Shown: positions 1 to 9,081 of the stretch, piece after piece
Layout: the number at the start of each line of letters is the position of its first letter
Numbering within the stretch: the first letter of the stretch is position 1
Assembly (NCBI RefSeq): GCF_015762685.1
Contig: NZ_PEHF01000001.1
Location: forward strand, 62,001-126,000
DNA length: 64,000 nucleotides
From: Candidatus Symbiopectobacterium sp. 'North America'
GTDB taxonomy: Bacteria > Pseudomonadota > Gammaproteobacteria > Enterobacterales > Enterobacteriaceae
Direction: 5' to 3'
The notes under the pieces: generated by a model
Told to the model about the DNA's origin: nothing
Seen by the model: only the letters and a program-made list of their open reading frames with translations
The model's database searches: none
Program-made: the position numbers and the translations under genes

Positions 1-460
1 AGGTTCTGCGCTGCATGAGCGGGTCCTGAACCAGCAGGATCGTCGAGGGAAAAGATGACTGGGCCAACAGCCTGTCTCTGCTGAAATCCGCATTTTGACC
101 ACAGTTGGTCGAGTGATTTTCTATCTCTATTTTTTCCCAGGGGATCGCGAAAACCTGATGTGCTATCTCGGCGAGAATATCTGCTTCCCCCTGCCCTTCG
201 GTCTCAATGGCAGCCGTGAGTGGGTCCTGTTTTACCGCCTGCTGTAACAGCGTGGTTGAATGGCCGATCCCCCCGCTCAGTAACACAGGAACGCCAGTTT
301 GCGCGGCAAAATCAAGCGCACCGATAATATTCGGCATGATAGCGTGTCCCGCCAAAATCAGCAGGTCCGGGTTCAGATTTTCATGGGTGCCAAGATCGTA
401 AAGGGCTAACCAGCCCGCCAGCGTATTCAAATCGAGAATGGCTTCATCAGAGATGTGCAT
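1..460 (-). CDS. ydcF: YdcF-like DUF218 protein, 3' end cut by window edge
   Basis: This is the N-terminal 153 codons of a DUF218 (YdcF/SanA-type) protein, starting at the ATG complementary to 458-460 and running off the window start. The family are small SAM- or nucleotide-binding-fold proteins of poorly defined function; E. coli YdcF binds S-adenosylmethionine. Visible family motifs are LILAGHAIMP, LLSGGIGHST and IENHSTNCGQNA, followed by LLVQDPLMQRR, in the same order and spacing as E. coli YdcF. No stop or frameshift is seen in the part present. It is divergent from the AraC regulator that starts at 564. Identification is by motif recall; function is not established. Confidence 0.85.
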   Translation of the reverse strand, partial: MHISDEAILDLNTLAGWLALYDLGTHENLNPDLLILAGHAIMPNIIGALDFAAQTGVPVLLSGGIGHSTTLLQQAVKQDPLTAAIETEGQGEADILAEIAHQVFAIPWEKIEIENHSTNCGQNADFSRDRLLAQSSFPSTILLVQDPLMQRRT

Positions 461-563
461 TGTGTTTTCTACCCTATCGGATGCACGGAAAGCGACATCG
501 GCGACAACAAGATGGATGATAGTTTAAAACAGAGATACCCTAGACTATGACGGAACTTACCCA

Positions 564-1418
564 ATGACAACGACCATTAATCAAACGGCCAGCAGAGATT
601 GGGTGAATCTTCGTCGTGATGAAGAAACTGGCATAGAGAGCTTACATGCCCATTTTCGCGGGCATGCCTATGATTCCCATGACCACGACGAAGTATTAGT
701 CGGGGTCACACAGCAAGGGCAACAACAGTTTACCTGCCACCGCGCGATGCACACCAGCCATCCAGGGCACGCCATCCTGATCGAACCGGAGGCTGTGCAC
801 GACGGCCATGCCATACAAGCAGAGGGTTTCACCTACGTCATGCTTTATCTCCCGCAAGCCTGGGCGACAGAAATGATGCAGCGGCGTGGGTTACCCAACG
901 TGTCCGCATTAGAGGCCGCGTTTAAAAATACCCTGACCGACGATCCGAGGTTAATTTTTGCGATTCAACAGGCCTTTTTCGCTATCCATCACCACGAAGG
1001 CCGACTCGCTCGCGATCAAAGTCTGGATCATCTGCTTTCGTTGCTCGCTCGGCATATTGTGACCCGGCCAGCCTCCGTTGGGAACGAATCGTTGCGCCAG
1101 ATGTATCAACTCAAAGATCATCTGCACGACAACATGCATCTGGATATTGGGCTGGATGAACTGGCTCGCCATTCGGGTATCGACCGATTTCGCTTAAGCC
1201 GCCAGTTCAAAAGCGCGTTCGGTCAGTCTCCACACGCTTCTCTGGTTCGACTCCGACTGCGCACGGCACGTACCCTACTTGCCATGGGAAATGAGCCCGC
1301 CAAGGTTGCCTCTCTGGTGGGCTTTTCGGATCAAAGTCATATGGGTCGTTGGCTTCAACGCGCTTATCGGCTTTCTCCGGCTGCCTACCAACGCCAATGC
1401 ACAAACGTTCTAGACTGA
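564..1418 (+). CDS. AraC-family regulator with N-terminal cupin
   Basis: A 284-residue transcription regulator. The N-terminal half (about residues 20-110) is an AraC-type cupin effector-binding domain with a His-rich stretch (HAYDSHDHDEV) and a GH...PEAVHDGH motif. The C-terminal ~100 residues hold the double helix-turn-helix (LGLDELARHSGIDRFRLSRQFK and VASLVGFSDQSHMGRWLQRAY regions). This layout is typical of the cupin-AraC regulators that often control a neighbouring transporter or small enzyme. The DUF2000 gene starts 57 bases downstream on the same strand, so co-transcription or regulation of that gene is likely (inference). The ligand is unknown. Confidence 0.85.
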   Translation: MTTTINQTASRDWVNLRRDEETGIESLHAHFRGHAYDSHDHDEVLVGVTQQGQQQFTCHRAMHTSHPGHAILIEPEAVHDGHAIQAEGFTYVMLYLPQAWATEMMQRRGLPNVSALEAAFKNTLTDDPRLIFAIQQAFFAIHHHEGRLARDQSLDHLLSLLARHIVTRPASVGNESLRQMYQLKDHLHDNMHLDIGLDELARHSGIDRFRLSRQFKSAFGQSPHASLVRLRLRTARTLLAMGNEPAKVASLVGFSDQSHMGRWLQRAYRLSPAAYQRQCTNVLD

Positions 1419-1475
1419 GGTCGCCCCCATCTCCGATGATTTCCAGCGCAAGTGATAATCGGAGAATGATAACTG

Positions 1476-1883
1476 ATGTTTGATACAAAAATCGTGTTTG
1501 TAGTGCGCAATGATTTACCCACCTGGCAGAGATTAAACGTTGTGGCTTTTCTGGAGACCGGAATAGCCTCGGCTCACCCCGATATTATGGGGTTGCCCTA
1601 TGTGGACGCGCACGGACGCCATTATGGCAATATGTCCGGGCAGCCAATGCTTATTTTTGAGGCCGACCTTAGCGAGTTGCAAACAGCGCATCGCAAGGGG
1701 CTTGAGCGTGAACTGATGTTGATTCCTTACGTACACGCCATGTTTTCGACCGGCCATGACAATGCTAACCGAGCGGTATTTATGGCTGAAGAGGCCAATA
1801 ATATTAATCTAGTTGGTCTTGCGATGCGCAGTTCGAAAAAAACAGTGGATAAGGTAATAAAGGGACTATCGTTGCATAAATAA
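1476..1883 (+). CDS. DUF2000 family protein
   Basis: A 135-residue protein matching the DUF2000 family: a start of the form KIVFVVRNDLPTWQRLNVVAF, a central GLPYVDAHGRHYG segment and a C-terminal LVGLAMRSSKKTVDKVIKGL. The family is related to the peptidyl-tRNA hydrolase II fold, but its role is not known. It has no signal peptide or membrane segment. A common pattern is a DUF2000 gene next to an AraC regulator, as here (57-base gap). Length is normal and no lesion is visible. Confidence 0.8.
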   Translation: MFDTKIVFVVRNDLPTWQRLNVVAFLETGIASAHPDIMGLPYVDAHGRHYGNMSGQPMLIFEADLSELQTAHRKGLERELMLIPYVHAMFSTGHDNANRAVFMAEEANNINLVGLAMRSSKKTVDKVIKGLSLHK

Positions 1884-2079
1884 ACCACGATATAGCCGAT
1901 AAACTTCGGGTGCATCTGTAGTGAGGCACCGCTTTATTTGCCGATGGTTTATATATAGTTTAATGAAATTCTCTCTCAGTGTTGTCCAAGAATGAGGTGT
2001 CATTACCTGAACAGGGTAGCGCTTTATCGTTTTGACACCCAAAGGACTATTATTCATGCACAAACAGAGAGGAATAATT

Positions 2080-2715
2080 ATGAACAATAACGTTATTGCC
2101 ATCTCCAGATTCCAGGGAACCATTGAATGGGATAAAGTAAAAAAAGACGGTGTCAGCATGGCGTTTTCTCGCCTGGGAGAAAGTGAGACCTATATTGACC
2201 CGACGTTTTCTGAAAATTTCCGAAAATCCAGAGTGGCAGGTATCCCTTCCGGGGCCTGGCATATTTTCAGAGCCAAATCCAGCACGCCAGAAGCACAGGC
2301 AAGAACCATAGTAAACACGCTGAAAGAGGCAGGATTTACCAACAAAAATGCTTTTGCCTTTGAAGTCAATAATAAGGTCGGAAGTAATAAGACTGCTACC
2401 AAAAATGAAATGGCGAATAACCTTTACCATCTGATACAGCATATTATTGATTCAGACCTTCCCATTTGTACCAATAATTTATACATCAAAACCAATATTG
2501 ATACCAGGAAGAACAGCGTTGCATGGGAATTGCATGATGATTTTCTTCGGAAAATAAAAATTTGGCCCGAACACTGGAGAACACAACCTGACTACCCTGA
2601 TACATTATATCCCTGGGAAAAAGGAAACTGGAGTTTCTGGGAATATTCATCTCACGGAACGATAAAAGGCATTAATGGCGATGTATTGATCAGTAAAGTC
2701 AACCCGCAGCGCTAA
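2080..2715 (+). CDS. GH25 lysozyme-like protein, catalytic Asp residues replaced
   Basis: A 211-residue protein with the glycoside hydrolase family 25 (muramidase) layout: an opening VIAISRFQGTIEWDKV, then GIPSGAWHIFRA, and near the end WSFWEYSSHGTIKGINGDV, the usual W-x-Y-...-G...D closing strand. The start at 2080 is preferred because AGAGGA lies just upstream; an earlier ATG at 2032 lacks one. No signal peptide is visible. The base composition is much more AT-rich than its neighbours, suggesting acquisition. Family members normally carry Asp in the opening D-x-S motif and in the internal D-x-E motif. Here these read A-I-S and A-F-E, so hydrolysis of peptidoglycan is doubtful. Confidence 0.7.
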   Translation: MNNNVIAISRFQGTIEWDKVKKDGVSMAFSRLGESETYIDPTFSENFRKSRVAGIPSGAWHIFRAKSSTPEAQARTIVNTLKEAGFTNKNAFAFEVNNKVGSNKTATKNEMANNLYHLIQHIIDSDLPICTNNLYIKTNIDTRKNSVAWELHDDFLRKIKIWPEHWRTQPDYPDTLYPWEKGNWSFWEYSSHGTIKGINGDVLISKVNPQR

Positions 2716-2731
2716 CGCTTGAATCACTAAG

Positions 2732-2773
2732 CGGTAAAAAAAACCGCGGAGAATGTCACAGGACATTCTCCGC
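2732..2773 (-). terminator. Terminator downstream of guaA
   Basis: A perfect 12-bp stem (GCGGAGAATGTC, 2746-2757, with its complement at 2762-2773) and a 4-base loop. Read on the minus strand it is followed within a few bases by a run of eight T (complement of the A run before 2744). It lies 77 bases beyond the guaA stop, so it fits a factor-independent end for guaBA. It may also stop transcripts arriving from the lysozyme-like gene. Confidence 0.8.
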
Positions 2774-2849
2774 TGAGGTCGATGTAGATTATGCCGCCAG
2801 ACATAATTCAGTTACAGGGGCAATCCTCTACGTTAACGTTAAATGGCGA

Positions 2850-4427
2850 TTATTCCCACTCAATCGTTGCAGGCGGCTTGCCAGACACGTCATACACCAC
2901 GCGAGAAATGCCATCGACTTCGTTGATGATGCGGTTGGAAACGCGACCCAGGAAGTCATACGGCAAGTGTGCCCAGTGAGCGGTCATAAAGTCGATAGTT
3001 TCAACCGCACGCAGAGAGACAACCCAGTCGTATTTACGACCGTCGCCCATCACGCCTACAGAACGCACCGGCAGGAACACAGTAAAGGCCTGGCTTACCT
3101 TGTGGTACAGGTCAGCGTTGTGCAGTTCTTCGATGAAGATGGCATCGGCACGGCGCAGCAGATCGCAGTACTCTTTCTTCACTTCGCCCAACACGCGTAC
3201 TCCAAGGCCCGGACCGGGGAACGGGTGGCGGTACAGCATGTTGTAAGGCAAGCCCAGTTCTAGACCAATTTTACGCACTTCGTCTTTGAACAGCTCTTTC
3301 AGCGGCTCAACCAGACCCAGCTTCATCTCTTTCGGCAGGCCACCCACGTTGTGGTGAGACTTGATGACGTGCGCTTTGCCGGTCTTGGACGCCGCTGATT
3401 CAATCACGTCAGGATAGATGGTGCCCTGCGCCAGCCATTTCACCTCGGTCTGCTTGCTTGCTTCTTCATCGAACACTTCGACGAACACGCGACCAATGAT
3501 TTTGCGTTTGGCTTCCGGATCGTTTTCACCGGCCAATTCAGACAGGAAACGATCTTCCTCAGCCACGTGCACGATATTCAGACCAAAGTGATCGCCGAAC
3601 ATTTCCAGCACCTGATCCGCTTCGTTCAAACGCAGCAGGCCATTATCCACGAACACGCAGGTCAAACGATCGCCAATGGCACGGTGCAACAGCATCGCCG
3701 TAACAGATGAGTCAACACCACCGGACAGGCCCAGAATAACGCGATCGTTGCCAATCTGTTCCCGCAGGCGCACTACCGCGTCATCGATGATTTTTGCCGG
3801 CGTCCATAGCGCATCACATTGGCAGATATCATGTACAAAGCGTTCCAGCATGCGCTGCCCCTGACGGGTATGTGTCACTTCCGGGTGGAACTGTACGCCG
3901 TAAAAGCGTTTCTCTTCGTTAGCCATAATGGCAAACAGGCAGGTATCGGTGCTGGCAACGGTGACGAAATCAGATGGAATGGCCGTCACTTTATCGCCGT
4001 GGCTCATCCATACGTCAATCAGCGGCGCACCGCTTTCACTCAGCGCATCCTGAATATCGCGCAGCAGCGCGCTTTCCGCTTTGATTTCGACCTGAGCATA
4101 ACCAAACTCACGCTCGCTGGAGCTTGCCACATGTCCACCCAGCTGCATTGCCATGGTCTGCATGCCGTAGCACACACCCAACACCGGTACACCGGCCTGG
4201 AACACATATTCCGGCGCGCGCGGGCTGTTGTGCTCGGTGGTGCTTTCTGGGCCACCGGAAAGGATGATGCCGTTCGGGTTAAATTCGCGAATCTGTGCTT
4301 CGGTAACGTCCCATGCCCAGAGCTCGCAATAAACGCCCAGTTCACGCACGCGGCGCGCGACCAGTTGCGTGTACTGCGAACCAAAATCCAGAATGAGTAT
4401 GCGGTGTTGATGAATATTTTCTGTCAT
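2850..4427 (-). CDS. guaA: GMP synthase (glutamine-hydrolysing)
   Basis: Converts XMP to GMP using glutamine and ATP, the last step of guanine nucleotide synthesis. The 525-residue length equals the E. coli enzyme. The N-terminal class I glutaminase domain shows [12 protein letters not shown] (nucleophile Cys) and [11 protein letters not shown] (catalytic His/Glu). The ATP-pyrophosphatase P-loop reads [15 protein letters not shown], and the C-terminal dimer domain ends IEWE. It lies downstream of guaB with a 111-base gap holding a hairpin. No lesion is seen. This is one of the essential genes that is fully intact. Confidence 0.98.
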   Translation of the reverse strand: MTENIHQHRILILDFGSQYTQLVARRVRELGVYCELWAWDVTEAQIREFNPNGIILSGGPESTTEHNSPRAPEYVFQAGVPVLGVCYGMQTMAMQLGGHVASSSEREFGYAQVEIKAESALLRDIQDALSESGAPLIDVWMSHGDKVTAIPSDFVTVASTDTCLFAIMANEEKRFYGVQFHPEVTHTRQGQRMLERFVHDICQCDALWTPAKIIDDAVVRLREQIGNDRVILGLSGGVDSSVTAMLLHRAIGDRLTCVFVDNGLLRLNEADQVLEMFGDHFGLNIVHVAEEDRFLSELAGENDPEAKRKIIGRVFVEVFDEEASKQTEVKWLAQGTIYPDVIESAASKTGKAHVIKSHHNVGGLPKEMKLGLVEPLKELFKDEVRKIGLELGLPYNMLYRHPFPGPGLGVRVLGEVKKEYCDLLRRADAIFIEELHNADLYHKVSQAFTVFLPVRSVGVMGDGRKYDWVVSLRAVETIDFMTAHWAHLPYDFLGRVSNRIINEVDGISRVVYDVSGKPPATIEWE

Positions 4428-4469
4428 GAGAGGCGTATTCCAAAATACGTAAGGAGCAAAAAATAAAAG

Positions 4470-4492
4470 AACCCGGCGAAGTTTACCGGGTT
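4470..4492 (-). terminator. Hairpin between guaB and guaA
   Basis: A 7-bp stem (AACCCGG at 4470-4476 with CCGGGTT at 4486-4492). On the minus strand it is followed by a T-rich stretch (CTTTTATTTTTT), so it resembles a partial intrinsic terminator inside the guaBA transcript. It could lower guaA expression relative to guaB or shape mRNA processing; this is inference from its form and position. Confidence 0.55.
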
Positions 4493-4538
4493 TCTGTCAA
4501 ATCAGCCATCACATCGGCAGATTGGCCTGTGGGCCCAA

Positions 4539-6002
4539 TCAACCCATCCGATAGTTCGGAGATTCTTTGGTGATGGTCACATCGTGCACGTGGCTTTCCT
4601 GAATGCCTGCACCGCTGATGCGAACAAATTCGGCCTGAGTGCGCAGTGCGTCAATAGTGCCATAACCGGTCAAGCCCATGCAGGAACGCAGGCCGCCCAT
4701 CTGCTGATGCACGATCTCTTTCAGGCGGCCTTTATAAGCAACACGCCCTTCGATCCCTTCCGGCACCAGTTTATCTGCAGCATTATAGCTCTGGAAATAA
4801 CGGTCAGAAGAGCCTTTGGACATGGCACCCAACGAGCCCATCCCACGGTAAGATTTAAAGGAACGGCCTTGATACAGCTCGATCTCACCCGGAGATTCTT
4901 CCGTGCCCGCCAGCATAGAACCTACCATCACACAGGCTGCACCCGCAGCGATGGCTTTGGCGATGTCACCGGAGAAACGGATACCGCCATCAGCAATGAC
5001 TGGAATGCCAGTACCTTCAAGCGCTGCTACCGCGTCGGAAATCGCGGTGATCTGCGGTACACCCACGCCGGTAACGATACGGGTGGTACAAATAGAACCA
5101 GGGCCAATACCGACTTTCACGGCGCTCACACCTGCTTCAGCCAGCGCTTTGGCACCGACACCGGTGGCAACGTTGCCGCCGATGATTTGCAGGTCGGGGT
5201 ATTTAGCGCGGGTTTCACGAATGCGCTGCAACACGCCCTCAGAGTGGCCGTGCGAGGAGTCGATCAGCAGTACGTCAACACCGGCAGCAACCAGCGCATC
5301 GACGCGCTCCTCGTTGCCCGCACCAGCGCCAACTGCCGCACCAACGCGTAGGCGACCATGTTCGTCTTTACAAGCGTTAGGTTTACGCTCGGCTTTCTGG
5401 AAGTCTTTCACAGTGATCATGCCGAGCAGATGGAAGCTCCCATCCACCACCAGCGCTTTCTCAACGCGTTTTTCATGCATTTTTTGCAGCACCACGTCAC
5501 GCGCTTCGCCTTCACGCACCGTTACCAGACGGTCCTTCGGCGTCATCACGGCGCTCACCGGACGTTCCAAATCAGTCACAAAACGCACGTCACGACCAGT
5601 GATAATTCCAACCAGTTCGTTATCGTCAGTCACTACCGGGTAACCAGCAAAGCCGTTACGTTCGGTCAGCGCTTTGACTTCACGCAGCGTGGTGGTTGGC
5701 GTCACAGTTTGCGGATCGACAACCACGCCGCTTTCATGGCGTTTCACCCGGCTGACTTCTTCAGCCTGGCGCTCAATCGACATGTTTTTATGGATGAAAC
5801 CGATGCCGCCTTCCTGCGCCAATGCGATGGCCAAACCGGATTCCGTCACGGTATCCATGGCAGCAGAGAGCATAGGAATATTCAAACGAATCGTTTTTGT
5901 GAGCTGGGTGGTGAGATCGGCAGTGTTCGGCAGAACGGTCGAGTGAGCTGGGATCAGGAGGACGTCATCAAACGTCAGTGCTTCTTTGGCAATACGTAGC
6001 AT
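4539..6002 (-). CDS. guaB: IMP dehydrogenase
   Basis: Oxidises IMP to XMP with NAD+, the committed step to guanine nucleotides. 487 residues from the start chosen at 6002 ([16 protein letters not shown]), which matches the family N-terminus; an upstream in-frame codon adding 15 residues is unlikely. Two CBS modules occupy about residues 95-205. The catalytic loop is [13 protein letters not shown] (Cys nucleophile) and the flap reads [14 protein letters not shown]. It ends SPNYRMG. It is first gene of the guaBA operon, with a PurR-like box over its promoter. Intact. Confidence 0.97.
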   Translation of the reverse strand: MLRIAKEALTFDDVLLIPAHSTVLPNTADLTTQLTKTIRLNIPMLSAAMDTVTESGLAIALAQEGGIGFIHKNMSIERQAEEVSRVKRHESGVVVDPQTVTPTTTLREVKALTERNGFAGYPVVTDDNELVGIITGRDVRFVTDLERPVSAVMTPKDRLVTVREGEARDVVLQKMHEKRVEKALVVDGSFHLLGMITVKDFQKAERKPNACKDEHGRLRVGAAVGAGAGNEERVDALVAAGVDVLLIDSSHGHSEGVLQRIRETRAKYPDLQIIGGNVATGVGAKALAEAGVSAVKVGIGPGSICTTRIVTGVGVPQITAISDAVAALEGTGIPVIADGGIRFSGDIAKAIAAGAACVMVGSMLAGTEESPGEIELYQGRSFKSYRGMGSLGAMSKGSSDRYFQSYNAADKLVPEGIEGRVAYKGRLKEIVHQQMGGLRSCMGLTGYGTIDALRTQAEFVRISGAGIQESHVHDVTITKESPNYRMG

Positions 6003-6044
6003 GGGCAATATCTCATGTGGGGATGCGATAAAATATTGCCGTTG

Positions 6045-6071
6045 CATTATACAGAGCGTAATCGGTTGCCT
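6045..6071 (-). promoter_or_regulatory. guaB promoter with PurR-like operator
   Basis: On the minus strand a TATAAT -10 (complement of 6046-6051) sits 44 bases upstream of the guaB ATG. Immediately upstream, 6056-6071 read on the minus strand as AGGCAACCGATTACGC, which matches the PurR operator pattern ANGCAANCGNTTNCNT at all but the last base. PurR control of guaBA is known in E. coli; binding here is inferred from the match. Confidence 0.7.
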
Positions 6072-6182
6072 CCAGCTTTTTTATAAAAAAACTTGATTAA
6101 CCTTTCAGGCAAGGTAGTATTGGTCAATTAACCCTCTGTTTTAAAATTTGATCTCGCTCACTAAATCGGGTTAGCCAACGCC

Positions 6183-7559
6183 ATGTCCCAAGCGCCTTCA
6201 TCCACTATTTTTACCGTCAGCCGCCTCAATCAAACCGTCCGGCAACTGTTGGAAATGGAAATGGGGCAAATCTGGCTGTGCGGCGAGATATCCAACTTCT
6301 CCCAACCCGCCTCCGGTCACTGGTACTTTACCCTGAAAGATGAGCGCGCTCAGGTGCGCTGCGCCATGTTTCGCACCAGCAATCGCCGTGTGACGTTTCG
6401 CCCACAAAACGGGCAGCAAGTGTTGCTGCGCGCCACGATCACCCTGTACGAACCGCGCGGTGATTACCAACTGCTGGCAGAAAGCATGCAACCCGCAGGC
6501 GATGGCCTGTTGCAACAGCAGTTCGAACAGCTTAAGCAGCGGTTAGCGTCAGAAGGATTGTTCGATCAGTCATTTAAACAGGCGCTCCCTCGCCCTTCCA
6601 GCAGCGTCGGCGTCATTACTTCACCTAGCGGCGCGGCGCTGCATGATATCCTGCATGTGCTACAGCGGCGCGATCCCGCACTGCAGGTGGTGATTTATCC
6701 AAGTCAGGTGCAAGGCGAAGAGGCTCCAACGCAAATTGTTCGTGCCATTCAGCTTGCCAATCAACGACAAGAGTGTGATGTGCTGATCGTTGGGCGCGGC
6801 GGTGGTTCGCTGGAAGATCTCTGGAGCTTTAACGATGAACGGGTGGCTTGCGCCATTTTCGCCAGTCGTATTCCTATTGTGAGCGCTGTCGGCCATGAAA
6901 CCGATGTCACCATTGCCGACTTCGTGGCGGATTTACGCGCCCCCACCCCGTCGGCGGCGGCAGAGTTGGTCAGTCGCGATCGTAACGAACTGCTGCGCCA
7001 GCTACATGCACAACGTCAGCGGCTGGAAATGGCGATGGATTATTCACTGGCCCAGCGCCAGCGCGATTTCGCCCGACTCCACCACCGTTTGCAGCAACAG
7101 CATCCGCAGTTACGCTTGGTGCGTCAGCTTAACCAATTGATCACCCTGCGGCGCAGGCTCGATGAGAGCATGCAGCAGCAACTGCGGCGCGCGACCCTGC
7201 GCAATGAGCGGTTGCAGCAGCGGCTGACGCAGCAGCAACCGCTTTCACGTATTCATCGTGCGCAGCAACACCTGCAACAGATGCAGTATCAATTGCAGCG
7301 GCTTATCACCCGGCAACTGAGTGAGAATAAACAGAGGTTGGGTGAGGTTTGTTCCCATCTGGAAGGCGTCAGCCCGCTAAAAACGCTGGCGCGTGGCTAT
7401 AGCGTGACCACCACCCCCTCAGGGCAGGTTTTACGCGCCACGACTCAGGCAGCACCAGGCGACACGCTAAAAACCCGGTTACAGGACGGCTGGGTGGAAA
7501 GCCAGGTCACGCAGGTCACGCCGGATGCTAAAAAGCGCGCACGTCGGAAAACATCTTAA
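6183..7559 (+). CDS. xseA: Exodeoxyribonuclease VII large subunit
   Basis: Large subunit of exonuclease VII, which degrades single-stranded DNA to short oligonucleotides in repair; the small subunit XseB is encoded elsewhere. 458 residues, the usual length. An N-terminal OB-fold is followed by the catalytic domain with [62 protein letters not shown] and, near the C-terminus, ARGYSVTT. A long Gln/Arg-rich coiled coil fills residues 270-390. It is divergent from guaB as in E. coli. Intact. Confidence 0.97.
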   Translation: MSQAPSSTIFTVSRLNQTVRQLLEMEMGQIWLCGEISNFSQPASGHWYFTLKDERAQVRCAMFRTSNRRVTFRPQNGQQVLLRATITLYEPRGDYQLLAESMQPAGDGLLQQQFEQLKQRLASEGLFDQSFKQALPRPSSSVGVITSPSGAALHDILHVLQRRDPALQVVIYPSQVQGEEAPTQIVRAIQLANQRQECDVLIVGRGGGSLEDLWSFNDERVACAIFASRIPIVSAVGHETDVTIADFVADLRAPTPSAAAELVSRDRNELLRQLHAQRQRLEMAMDYSLAQRQRDFARLHHRLQQQHPQLRLVRQLNQLITLRRRLDESMQQQLRRATLRNERLQQRLTQQQPLSRIHRAQQHLQQMQYQLQRLITRQLSENKQRLGEVCSHLEGVSPLKTLARGYSVTTTPSGQVLRATTQAAPGDTLKTRLQDGWVESQVTQVTPDAKKRARRKTS

Positions 7560-7594
7560 CGCTTCAGACTGATGGTAAAGACGCGTATCTTTTC

Positions 7595-7675
7595 GTCATC
7601 CTCGGCGAAAGCCGGGGATCTCCGCCAGAAGAAATGAGTGTAACCCGCGGAGATTCCCGCCTACGCGGGAATGAC
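7595..7675. repeat. 82-bp palindromic repeat, copy A
   Basis: An 81-bp element bounded by GTCATCCTCGG and CGGGAATGAC, with two internal hairpins (one around CCTCGGCGAAAGCCGGGG, one around ATTCCCGCC...GCGGGAAT). The reverse complement of a second element at 56962-57043 has the same ends, the same two hairpins and a divergent middle. It lies in the xseA-yfgJ intergenic gap. The ends pair as GTCAT/ATGAC inverted termini, so a MITE- or REP-like dispersed repeat is likely. Confidence 0.75.
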
Positions 7676-7777
7676 GTAGGTGGGTGGGAATGACGAAAAT
7701 AGCTAAAAATGACCGTTTTCGGTCGATTTTTCAGCAATCCAACGCACCTTATCGCTTGTTTTTCACTCAGCGCACAC

Positions 7778-8008
7778 TTAGTCCTGTTCCGACTGATAGC
7801 TGAACAGCACGCGTTGGCGTGAAATCAAACCGTGGCCACGTTGGCAGAAATAACTCACCGAACCGCAGGCTGATAAGGTTTGCAGAGGCTGCTGGCATTC
7901 CGGGCAATACGCTTGTTGCTGAAAATGGTGATGGCACTGCGGGCACTGGAACCGACTATCGTTCAGCCAGTTCAGGGCATGTTGGCAATGCGGGCACAGG
8001 GTTTCCAT
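7778..8008 (-). CDS. yfgJ: YfgJ-like zinc-ribbon protein
   Basis: A small protein (76 residues from the ATG at 8008, METLCPHCQHALNW) with four Cys pairs or near-pairs: CPHC, CPQC, CPEC, and a C-terminal ACGSVSYFCQRGHGL. This equals the double zinc-ribbon pattern of E. coli YfgJ and ends with the same GHGLISR.RV motif. The longer open frame to 8077 is rejected because it would add 23 unrelated residues and overlap the preceding gene. Function is unknown; the gene is conserved between xseA and der in enterobacteria. Confidence 0.85.
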   Translation of the reverse strand: METLCPHCQHALNWLNDSRFQCPQCHHHFQQQAYCPECQQPLQTLSACGSVSYFCQRGHGLISRQRVLFSYQSEQD

Positions 8009-8027
8009 TGGCTCCTCCGTTTCAGGC

Positions 8028-8991
8028 TTAAGCGATACCCCAGGCGCGTAACAAATAAACCCCGAGCGCTGTGGCAAAAAACGATCCTACCGTGGTCATG
8101 GCGATAATGTTGGCCGCCAGCGTAGCATTCCCCCCATAGCCCGAGTCATGGCATAGCTGCCTGCCGCCGTCGGGGTCGAGGTAAAGAGAAAAATGATCCC
8201 CAACTGCACGCCGCGAAATTCTACCAGCCAGCAGCCGAGCGTCAGCAGGCCTGGCACCACCACCAGTTTGGCAACGGTGGAGAACGCCGCGACGTTACTG
8301 GTGCGCAGCATGGTTTTGAAATCCAGACTCACCCCGGCGCACACCAATGCCAATGGCAGCGCCAGCCCGGAGATCTGCTGACCCGTTTGTCGCACCACGT
8401 CAGGCAGCGCCAAGCCAGACTGAGAATAGCCCACCCCCAGTAACAGCCCAATAATCAGCGGATTGGTCGCGATGCTGGTCAACAGCGCTTTCTTGCTGAC
8501 GCGGCCGCCATCCAGCCCCCGCCGTAGACTGCGCGTTAGGGTGATCACGGACAGCACGTTGAACAAGATAACAGAGAAGTGACCGTCAGGTAGAGCGAGC
8601 CGACCGCAATCCCCTGCTCACCATAAGCGCGTACTGCAAACGCCAACCCCATAATGCCGGTGTTGGATCGAAAGCCACCCTGAACGAAAATACCGCGCTC
8701 ACGGGGATCTTTCATCAGATAAACAGCCGCATACTCGAGCAATAAAAACGTGGTTACGGTGCCTACGGCACCATAGAGGATCATCGGGAAATGCGTGACA
8801 ATTGACTGTTGGCTGGTCGCCACGCTGAAAAACAGCAGGAAGGGCAGCGCCAGATTAAACACCAGCTTCATTGCCGAATCGCAAAAGGCGTCATCCAACT
8901 GCCCCAAACGGTGCAGCCCCATGCCCATCAACAGGATTAACAGGTTGGGCATGGTGACATTAAAGGCAAAACTCCAGGTTTCCCAAGACAT
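8028..8991 (-). pseudogene. AEC-family transporter, two frameshifts
   Basis: An auxin-efflux-carrier (AEC/YfdV/MdcF-type) membrane permease of about 320 codons. Segments of ten-helix hydrophobic sequence appear in three successive frames. The first part (MSWETWSFAFNVTMPN...LYLTVTS) runs to about 8575, the second (VILFNVLSVITLTRSL...) to about 8130, and the last ends ...LLRAWGIA at 8028. Break 1 is explained by an extra CT in a TCTCT run (8573-8577). Break 2 is one missing G in the G run (C run at 8130-8135 on the plus strand). Undoing both restores one continuous frame. The substrate is unknown, probably an organic acid. Confidence 0.85.
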
Positions 8992-9048
8992 AACGTACAC
9001 TTTCACACAGGGTTGACGGTCATTGCTGATTCAAAAGCCATAATAAAA

Positions 9049-9077
9049 ATGGGGCGGATCATCGATTACGCCCCATT
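9049..9077 (-). terminator. Terminator after der
   Basis: A 9-bp stem (AATGGGGCG at 9049-9057 with CGCCCCATT at 9069-9077); on the minus strand it is followed by TTTTTATT. It lies four bases past the der stop. Confidence 0.75.
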
Positions 9078-9081
9078 CTGA

